From Thermotoga sp. 4484_232 (GTDB lineage: Bacteria; Thermotogota; Thermotogae; Thermotogales; Thermotogaceae): 6,732 nucleotides of DNA. Below, in pieces: positions 1 to 6,243 of the stretch (position 1 is its first letter; every line of letters starts with the position of its first letter). Below the pieces are notes generated by a model. That model made no database searches. It saw nothing but the letters and a program-made list of their open reading frames with translations, and was not told the DNA's origin. The position numbers were made by a program, and so were the translations under genes. The DNA is taken from contig MZGO01000108.1 of assembly GCA_002084985.1 (NCBI GenBank), forward strand, positions 1-6,732. The letters run 5' to 3'.

Positions 1-1899
1 AAACCGGGAGTTCCCCCATCCGAAATAGAGGATCCAACGATAAAAGCTCTTGTGAAGGTTGAAAGGTTGTTCGGGGATCATCTGAACCTTACGATACTCC
101 TCAAGAATCCAAACACATTCTTTGAAGCCACGAGTCTGAGAAAACTCAAGGAACTTGAAGAGAAATTGAGGAATATAGATGGTGTGGAAAATGTCTTGAG
201 TGTTGTTGATGTTCCAAGATTCGAAGGTTTTAGTGTGGAAACTAGTAAAGGACGTTTTGAAAGATCCCAACACCTCGACTTTCATAACAAAGGATGGAAG
301 ATATGCGCTCATATACTGCGCGTTGAGTGCGAAAAGACCTTCCAGAGAGGTTGTGGCACAGATCAGGAAAATCCTCAAGGATTATGAAGAACTCTCTCCC
401 ATGATGCTTGGGGAGCCCATCATAGATCAAGAACTCTTTTCTGAACTGACAAGACAAACTTCTGTTTATCCACCATTGATATTCTCCTTCATCCTCATCG
501 TTTTCTTGTTTCAAACCAGATCTTTGAAAGGAAGCTTGTTATCATTGATAATCCCTGTCATGGCTTCTATAACCATAATGGCGATCCACTTCTCACTGGG
601 GAATTTTCTCAACATCTTGACCGCTATGACCATCTCTTATTTGATGATAATAGGATCTGCTTATGGTTTGCATTTTTACAACGGCGTTCAATTCTACGAA
701 AACGTGGAGATCGCTGCGAAGAGGAAATTCATCCCCATAATGTTCTCCATGCTAACAACAGTTGCAGGTTTCACATCCTTTATATTTCTAGATATAAGGG
801 CTTTCAAAGAACTGGGAATACTGGTTTCAAGTGGATTGGCTCTCGTCTTCGTCATGGTTTTCACCTTCATGAGAGAAACGGTTAGTGTCTCCTCTAAAAA
901 ACCTAGATCCCTGGGGGTCGTGTATCTTGGCGGGAAATTTGCAAAGGCTATTCTGTTTTTCATGATAGTGATAGCTCTCGTATCTCCTTTCATTCTCAGG
1001 AACATAGAAATAGGAACAACTGGATTGAATTATTTCAGAAAAAGTTCCGAGATAAGGAAAGCTTACGGAATACTCTCGAAAGAGTTTCACTTCAGAGAAC
1101 CCGTTTACCTTGTTCTGGAAAAAGAAAAGCCGTTCACCGCTTTAGATAACAAGAAGTTAGCAGAGATCATGAAAAATATAGAAAAGATAGAAGGTGTATC
1201 CAAAGTATCCTTTCCCGTGGACATACCGATTCCCCTCATGAGGATACTTGTGAAGAACCAACCGTTCCTGAGGTTTTTCATCAAGGGGAAGGCTTTGAGG
1301 ATGATTATAAACCTCACACCAGAGGGTGTAGCGAAAGCCGAAGAAATAAAGGAAGATATATCGAAGATACTGGCAAAATATGAGTACAACTACACGATAG
1401 CCGGTACCATCTTCGTGTGGGTGAAGATTAACAGCGAAATACTATCGAGTCAAATTAAAAGTCTCTTCATAGCACTCCTCTTGATATTCGCCATAGTGCT
1501 TGCGATATTCAGAAGACTCATCATATCCCTGACGACTGAAATTTCTACATCCATAATCACCAGCATGTTGATGGGGAATTTCATAAACATGACGGTACTT
1601 CATATAAATCTTGAAATTTCCACATCCATAATCACCAGCATGTTGATGGGGCTCGTTATAGATTATTCCATACACATAGCATCCGAAATCAAAAGAACCA
1701 AAAGTGCAAAAGCAGCCGTTGAGAAGTTGGTCCCGCCATTTTGGGAAACGCTCTTGGTCTGATAGCGGGATTTTCCATACTCCTTCTATCCCCTCTGGCT
1801 TTGTTCTCAAACGTCGCCATTCTCATGATACTTGGTATAAGCATAGGGGTCTTCGTGACGTTGACGGTGGAGACCTGGATTTTAGAAAAATTTATCTAA
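1..1899 (+). pseudogene. RND/MMPL-superfamily exporter, 5' truncated by window, two frameshifts
   Basis: Integral membrane protein of the RND superfamily (MMPL/HAE3-like), expected to use proton-motive force to export lipids or hydrophobic compounds; the substrate cannot be read from sequence. The window opens inside the first extracytoplasmic loop, so the start and TM1 are missing. Reading starts in frame 1 (1-249), moves to frame 2 (about 250-1726) and returns to frame 1 until the TAA at 1897-1899. Hydrophobic segments lie near 467-517, 527-589, 608-679, 725-790, 806-874, 938-997, 1457-1510, 1535-1580, 1610-1670, 1740-1810 and 1812-1885. This gives the usual two-half layout, with a second soluble loop at about 1000-1450. 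The second half keeps the canonical motif VIDYSIH (about 1655-1675); the first half has GSAYGLH instead. The frame 1 C-terminus, LGNALGLIAGFSILLLSPLA, is typical of the family. Frameshifts: one extra base in TAAAGG (247-251) and one missing base near 1726 (AAGTTGG, expected AAGGTTGG). It is either a true pseudogene or an intact gene with sequencing errors; the family call is firm. Confidence 0.85.
1537..1651 (+). repeat. Pair of 40-bp direct repeats inside the exporter gene
   Basis: Copies at 1537-1576 and 1612-1651 are 75 bp apart (25 codons, so in frame) and differ at one base (T at 1546, C at 1621). Both encode EISTSIITSMLMG. The second copy sits where the family expects the helix leading into VIDYSIH. 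The first copy occupies the preceding helix, where the first half of the protein reads SLIIPVMASIT. The near-identity at DNA level points to a recent local duplication or conversion, or to an assembly artefact, rather than convergent protein sequence. Confidence 0.9.
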
Positions 1900-1940
1900 A
1901 TAAGAACATTAAAAATCCGATAATTAGAACGAGAAAGCCA

Positions 1941-1948
1941 GGGGGGTG
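1941..1948 (+). promoter_or_regulatory. Ribosome binding site setting the start of the small hypothetical gene
   Basis: GGGGGGTG at 1941-1948 is a Shine-Dalgarno-like stretch six bases before the ATG at 1955. It makes that ATG a better start than the GTG at 1946, which lies inside the site itself. No convincing -35/-10 pair is visible in the 55 bp after the exporter stop, so the gene may be read from the exporter transcript. Confidence 0.6.
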
Positions 1949-1954
1949 ATTTTC

Positions 1955-2448
1955 ATGAACGTGATGCCAGTTGGAACCGAAGGTTATATAAGAACTGAAA
2001 ATTCTGGATTCGAATACCTCAGCGTGAATCTGGAATACGAGAAAAACGAAGAAGGAGAAGTTTTGGAATTGACGGCGGAAAGACTTTATGTGAACGTAAA
2101 GAAGATATCCTATGGATACAACTTCAAACCTCATTTCAGAGGTGTGACGAGGAACAGAAAACGGCAGAAAGAATACTGAATTTTGCAAAATCCATATCTG
2201 GCGGAGATCCTTCGAAAATAGAACTTCTGAGAAATGCTGTGGAGAGAGGTTTCAAAGAAGTCGAAAAGATTTTCGGCAAGCTTCCAGAGATATCGAAGAA
2301 AACCTACGAGCTCGTTATGAAGGGATTTGATGAGTGGAAGGGCGAAACAGCAGAAGTCACAAATTATACAAACACTGCCTACTTTGAAAGTGTACAACTT
2401 GTGTACGAGAAACTTGAAATCGAAGCCAGTTTGGATGAAGTAGCATGA
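1955..2448 (+). pseudogene. Small hypothetical protein (possibly DUF5610-like), one frameshift
   Basis: Function unknown. The N-terminal part (frame 2, 1955 to about 2146) encodes a charged, beta-rich stretch including GFEYLSVNLEYEKNEEGEVL and ending YNFKPHFRGV. From about 2146 the coding character continues in frame 1 as DEEQKTAERILNFAKSISGG, then a helical C-terminal domain with FKEVEKIFGKLPEISKKTYE and a DEW motif, to the TGA at 2446-2448. Read separately, frame 2 stops at 2179 and the first ATG in frame 1 is at 2239. Restoring one base near 2141-2149 gives one protein of about 164 residues. The C-terminal pattern (GGDPSKIE, GLPEISKKTY, FDEW) resembles an uncharacterised helical domain I tentatively link to DUF5610, from memory and unchecked. 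No signal peptide or membrane segment is seen. It follows the exporter on the same strand, probably as the last gene of that transcript. Confidence 0.65.
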
Positions 2449-2452
2449 AATG

Positions 2453-2480
2453 AAGGAGGGGGTATGCGCCCCCTCCTTTA
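2453..2480. terminator. Bidirectional hairpin terminator between convergent genes
   Basis: Perfect 10-bp arms AAGGAGGGGG (2453-2462) and CCCCCTCCTT (2469-2478) flank a six-base loop. The hairpin lies between the stop of the + strand hypothetical gene (2448) and the stop of groEL on the - strand (2485). The + strand side continues TTATCTAT and the - strand side CATTTCAT, so the T-tracts are short. The arms' terminal A/T pairs can serve as tract in either direction. Confidence 0.8.
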
Positions 2481-2484
2481 TCTA

Positions 2485-4107
<1,623 letters not shown>

Positions 4108-4110
4108 TCA

Positions 4111-4119
4111 CACCTCCTT
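4111..4119 (-). promoter_or_regulatory. groEL ribosome binding site overlapping the groES stop codon
   Basis: On the - strand AAGGAGGTG matches the 16S anti-Shine-Dalgarno almost perfectly and lies six bases before the groEL ATG. Its first A is the last base of the groES TGA, so termination on groES and initiation on groEL are physically close, which suggests translational coupling. Confidence 0.85.
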
Positions 4120-4385
4120 CACTCTTCGATTTTGGCCAAAATATCGCTGGCATCGATGATGATGTAATCCTCATCCTCAATTTTGATTTCGGTTCCCGCA
4201 TACTTCGAGAAAATGACCTTATCTCCTACTTTCAAATCGATATCTTCAACTTTTCCAATTGCGATAACCTCTGCCTTCATGGGTTTTTCCTTGGCAGAGT
4301 CGGGAAGAACGATTCCACCTTCCGTTTTCTTCTCCTCTTTTATAGGTTTTATCAGGAGTCTTTCTCCGAGCGGTGTAACCTTCAT
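4119..4385 (-). CDS. groES: Co-chaperonin GroES (Hsp10, Cpn10)
   Basis: The 88-residue co-chaperonin forms the heptameric lid of GroEL; E. coli GroES has 97 residues. The N-terminal cpn10 signature is present ([12 protein letters not shown], residues 3-14). The mobile loop runs at about 15-33, with the GroEL-contacting tripeptide IVL at 25-27. [17 protein letters not shown] at 53-69 and the C-terminal [16 protein letters not shown] complete the fold. The ATG at 4383-4385 is preceded by AGGAGGGG (4400-4393) with a seven-base spacer. An ATG at 4388-4390 is out of frame. First gene of the operon; CIRCE and a promoter lie directly upstream. Confidence 0.99.
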   Translation of the reverse strand: MKVTPLGERLLIKPIKEEKKTEGGIVLPDSAKEKPMKAEVIAIGKVEDIDLKVGDKVIFSKYAGTEIKIEDEDYIIIDASDILAKIEE

Positions 4386-4392
4386 ACCATCA

Positions 4393-4400
4393 CCCCTCCT
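4393..4400 (-). promoter_or_regulatory. groES ribosome binding site
   Basis: AGGAGGGG on the - strand, seven bases from the in-frame ATG at 4385. It decides against the out-of-frame ATG at 4390, which would be only two bases away. Confidence 0.8.
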
Positions 4401-4407
4401 TTAGATA

Positions 4408-4434
4408 TTAGCACTCTCATATCTAGACTGCTAA
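4408..4434 (-). promoter_or_regulatory. CIRCE operator (HrcA binding site)
   Basis: TTAGCACTC (4408-4416), a nine-base spacer, then GACTGCTAA (4426-4434). The consensus is TTAGCACTC-N9-GAGTGCTAA, so 17 of 18 arm bases match, the exception being C at 4428. CIRCE upstream of groES is the classical target of the heat-shock repressor HrcA, whose DNA binding is supported by GroEL itself in a feedback loop (established in Bacillus and relatives). The site covers the predicted transcription start and 5' leader, fitting repression by blocking initiation. Confidence 0.95.
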
Positions 4435-4439
4435 TACAA

Positions 4440-4467
4440 AGTTTACACCCAGTTCTTTTTCATCCAA
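4440..4467 (-). promoter_or_regulatory. Putative sigma-A promoter of groES-groEL
   Basis: On the - strand TTGGAT (4467-4462) and TAAACT (4445-4440) are separated by 16 bases. A start about seven bases downstream would fall near 4433, inside CIRCE. Each hexamer matches the consensus at 4 of 6 positions, so the call rests mainly on position. A perfect inverted repeat, GTTCTTT (4452-4458) and AAAGAAC (4466-4472), overlaps the -35 region. Confidence 0.55.
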
Positions 4468-4472
4468 AGAAC

Positions 4473-4750
4473 AGTTTTTAGGAGATAACTGAAATTATTT
4501 TTGATTATATACAATAATTTTCGATTATATTTTATTTTCTTATTATATCTCCCAAAATCTATCAGTTTCGTTGTTTTACAAGGTACATTTAAGTATACAA
4601 TTGACTATTCCCAAAATCCCCAACCTTGTGAATGTGATGAAGGATGCGTTCTTTCAGATAAGTTGTACAAAATGGAAGGCCGATACAGGGTCGCCACCGT
4701 CTGGTGTGATTTACTGTTTATCCTCAAGCATACAGGAAAATAACCCGATC
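4473..4750. other. AT-rich intergenic region between groES and the tRNA operon, no gene seen
   Basis: Between the groES promoter and the tRNA promoter I find no open frame with a ribosome site or recognisable protein. The part at 4490-4560 is very AT-rich and carries GATTATAT twice (4503-4510 and 4523-4530, 20 bp apart) plus ATTATAT ending at 4548. Read on the - strand each is a perfect TATAAT, but none has a good -35 at the right distance. The part at 4560-4740 is of more balanced composition, with only short inverted repeats such as CACC-GTCT-GGTG near 4698-4709. Upstream promoter elements for groES or an unrecognised small RNA are possible; neither is shown. Confidence 0.5.
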
Positions 4751-4779
4751 TTGACGATTTTTCACCATTGTGATAATAT
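4751..4779 (+). promoter_or_regulatory. Promoter of the tRNA cluster (and possibly spoVS)
   Basis: TTGACG (4751-4756), a 17-base spacer, and TAATAT (4774-4779) give a good sigma-A promoter 49 bp before the first tRNA. A start near 4786 leaves a leader of about 43 bases. The leader can form a hairpin with arms TGATAC (4800-4805) and GTATCA (4820-4825) just before tRNA-Gly. This is the only strong promoter on this strand before spoVS. Confidence 0.75.
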
Positions 4780-4828
4780 TGAAACGACCGCGAAGAGTGT
4801 GATACGAGGTCTTTGAATGGTATCAAGA

Positions 4829-4981
<153 letters not shown>

Positions 4982-4986
4982 TTTGT

Positions 4987-5063
4987 GGTGACCATAGCTC
5001 AGCTGGTAGAGCGCCTGACTGTGGATCAGGTGGTCGCGGGTTCGAATCCCGCTGGTCACCCCA
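4987..5063 (+). tRNA. tRNA-His(GTG)
   Basis: Acceptor GTGACCA (4988-4994) pairs with TGGTCAC (5053-5059). G at 4987 is the extra G-1 typical of histidine tRNAs and faces discriminator C at 5060; CCA is encoded at 5061-5063. The anticodon stem CCTGA/TCAGG encloses CTGTGGA with anticodon GTG at 5021-5023. The spacer to the preceding tRNA is five bases. Confidence 0.97.
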
Positions 5064-5068
5064 GATGC

Positions 5069-5145
5069 GCGCCCGTAGCTCAATTGGATAGAGCGTCGGA
5101 CTTCGGATCCGATGGTTGCGGGTTCAAGTCCTGCCGGGCGCGCCA
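5069..5145 (+). tRNA. tRNA-Arg(TCG)
   Basis: Acceptor GCGCCCG (5069-5075) pairs with CGGGCGC (5135-5141); discriminator G, CCA at 5143-5145. The anticodon stem TCGGA/TCCGA encloses CTTCGGA with anticodon TCG at 5103-5105, reading arginine CGA and probably other CGN codons. The T stem contains one G-T pair. Last tRNA of the cluster, 63 bp before spoVS. Confidence 0.96.
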
Positions 5146-5165
5146 TATAGGATTCATACGCAATA

Positions 5166-5180
5166 CTCTATCCGATAGAG
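5166..5180. repeat. 15-bp palindrome between tRNA-Arg and spoVS
   Basis: CTCTATC and GATAGAG are perfect 7-bp arms around one C. In RNA this would be a small stem with a TCCGA loop. There is no T-tract, so it is not an intrinsic terminator. It could be an RNA-processing signal at the tRNA 3' trailer or a DNA operator for spoVS; its role is not established. Confidence 0.5.
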
Positions 5181-5208
5181 AATACACATTCCAAGGGAGG
5201 TAAGAACC

Positions 5209-5472
5209 ATGGAGGTACTGAAGGTCGCTTCCAATTCCAACCCAAACAAGGTAGCAGGAGCACTGGCTGGCGTCATAAGAGAAAGTGGAAAGGCAGAGCT
5301 TCAAGCTATTGGGGCGGGAGCTGTGAACCAAGCGGTTAAGGCTATCGCCATAGCCAGAGGGTACCTTGCTCCCAGTGGTGTTGACCTCGTTTGTGTTCCT
5401 GCATTTACAGATGTAGAAATCGATGGAGAGACAAGAACCGCCATTAAGTTCATTGTATTCCCAAGAGAGTGA
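5209..5472 (+). CDS. spoVS: Stage V sporulation protein S (SpoVS) family protein
   Basis: The 87-residue protein matches the strongly conserved SpoVS family along its whole length, including VASNSNPNKVAGALAG (6-21), AIGAGAVNQAVKAIAIARGY (33-52) and AFTDVEIDGETRTAIKFIV. SpoVS acts in spore coat/cortex development in Bacillus, and its members have an Alba-like fold that suggests nucleic-acid binding. Homologues are widespread in bacteria that do not sporulate, where the role is unknown. The ATG at 5209 follows GGGAGGT (5195-5201) by seven bases. No clear promoter precedes it, so readthrough from the tRNA operon is likely; a strong terminator follows 16 bp after the TGA. The frame is intact. Confidence 0.96.
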   Translation: MEVLKVASNSNPNKVAGALAGVIRESGKAELQAIGAGAVNQAVKAIAIARGYLAPSGVDLVCVPAFTDVEIDGETRTAIKFIVFPRE

Positions 5473-5488
5473 ATTCAAAAGGGGTATG

Positions 5489-5514
5489 AACCCCGCCTTT
5501 AAGGCGGGGTTTTT
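5489..5514 (+). terminator. Intrinsic terminator after spoVS
   Basis: AACCCCGCCTT (5489-5499) and AAGGCGGGGTT (5501-5511) form a strong GC-rich stem followed by TTT (TTTTT counting the end of the stem). GGGG at 5481-5484 can alternatively pair with CCCC at 5491-5494 and would compete with the stem. In the - strand direction the hairpin also follows the PHP gene stop (5519), but with a weaker T-tract. Confidence 0.93.
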
Positions 5515-5518
5515 GCTT

Positions 5519-6222
5519 TCAAATGGGCAATTCCTCCCATCTCTTGAAGTTGAGAACTCTCTCTTTACATGGATTCAGCTTTTCAAGAAACATCTGCGAA
5601 AAGACCATGAAGAGAAGTTGCTTTCTGTAGTGAGAATCTGTTCCAAAAGTGTAGAATACATCACTATCCTTAGTGTACTCGATTATCATATCGCTTTCTT
5701 TCAATCTGTGAGGGGCCAAGTTGAGTTCAAGGATCTTTCCACTTTTCTCAACGATATGCGCTATCTCTTCACCTCTTTTTATCCAGTTCTCAAAACCTAT
5801 GCTTTCAACAGGATGTGCTATAGCATGTACAAGAGGATTTTCCACCAATTTCTTGAACAATTCCCATCTTTTTTTGATCCCTTCCCCATAATCGAAATGT
5901 ATCGCTCCCAGGACAAAATCTGCTTTCGATAGGACCTCTTCCGAATAGTCAAGAGATCCATCTGGATTTATATCAATTTCGATCCCCTTCAAAACCCCTT
6001 CACAATTTCAACGTTTTCTTCTATGAACCTCAATACTCCTTCCTCCACTTTCAAAAATCTTTCAAGAAAAAGGCGCGTCTTCCTGGAAAGCCCATCTTTT
6101 CTCATGAAATGGTTTATCCATTCAAAGAGATCTTTTTTATGTCTGAAACCCTTTATGAACTCCTCTTTCTTTCCATCCTCTACTATCGATGTCTCCGCAA
6201 CGAATTCGGAAAAGTTCAACAT
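5519..6222 (-). pseudogene. PHP-domain protein (histidinol-phosphatase-like), frame broken near 5991-5998
   Basis: The downstream segment (5992-5519) is the C-terminal two thirds of a PHP metal-dependent hydrolase domain: GIEIDINPDGSLD, then GAIHF, AHP, LELNLAP and the terminal GTDSH. Metal-ligand candidates are E5, H32, H60, D119 and H121 of that segment. The upstream segment starts at a well-supported ATG (6220-6222, site AAGGAGGAG). It runs 77 residues to a TGA (5989-5991), ending FIEENVEIVKG. Restoring one base in the GGGGTTTT run (5998-5991) joins the two as VKGVLKGIEIDI, the expected PHP sequence, giving about 234 residues, normal for a single PHP domain. Alternatively there are two genes with a four-base TTGA overlap and a TTG start, but that start would fall mid-domain. 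Where the HxHT...DG motif is expected the sequence reads AETSIVEDG, so the N-terminal histidines seem absent. Substrate unknown; it follows the peptidase gene by 21 bp. Confidence 0.65.
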
Positions 6223-6224
6223 AT

Positions 6225-6233
6225 CTCCTCCTT
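6225..6233 (-). promoter_or_regulatory. Ribosome binding site fixing the PHP gene start
   Basis: AAGGAGGAG on the - strand ends two bases before the ATG at 6222, with the AAGGAGG core four bases away. It sits in the 21-bp gap after the peptidase stop and shows that the 77-residue upstream segment has a genuine start rather than being a shadow frame. Confidence 0.7.
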
Positions 6234-6243
6234 GATCCTTCGA

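Noticed and set aside
1442..1810. 122-codon - strand frame opposite the exporter, with an internal repeated peptide
   Set aside because: The repeated peptide is just the antisense of the 40-bp duplication in the exporter; no ribosome site.
1900..1954. Promoter for the small hypothetical gene (GATAAT near 1918-1923)
   Set aside because: A -10-like hexamer exists, but no acceptable -35 lies 16-18 bases upstream, and the gap to the exporter gene is short.
4501..4743. 80-codon + strand frame in the groES-tRNA intergenic region
   Set aside because: No ribosome site before its ATG, start inside AT-rich DNA, and no recognisable domain or codon bias.
4480..4828. Possible CRISPR repeat or leader in the AT-rich region
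   Set aside because: The only repeats are short ATTATAT elements; there are no 25-40 bp repeats with regular spacers.
5423..5932. 169-codon + strand frame from within spoVS across the terminator
   Set aside because: It crosses a strong terminator and lies opposite the PHP gene, whose motifs are clear on the - strand.
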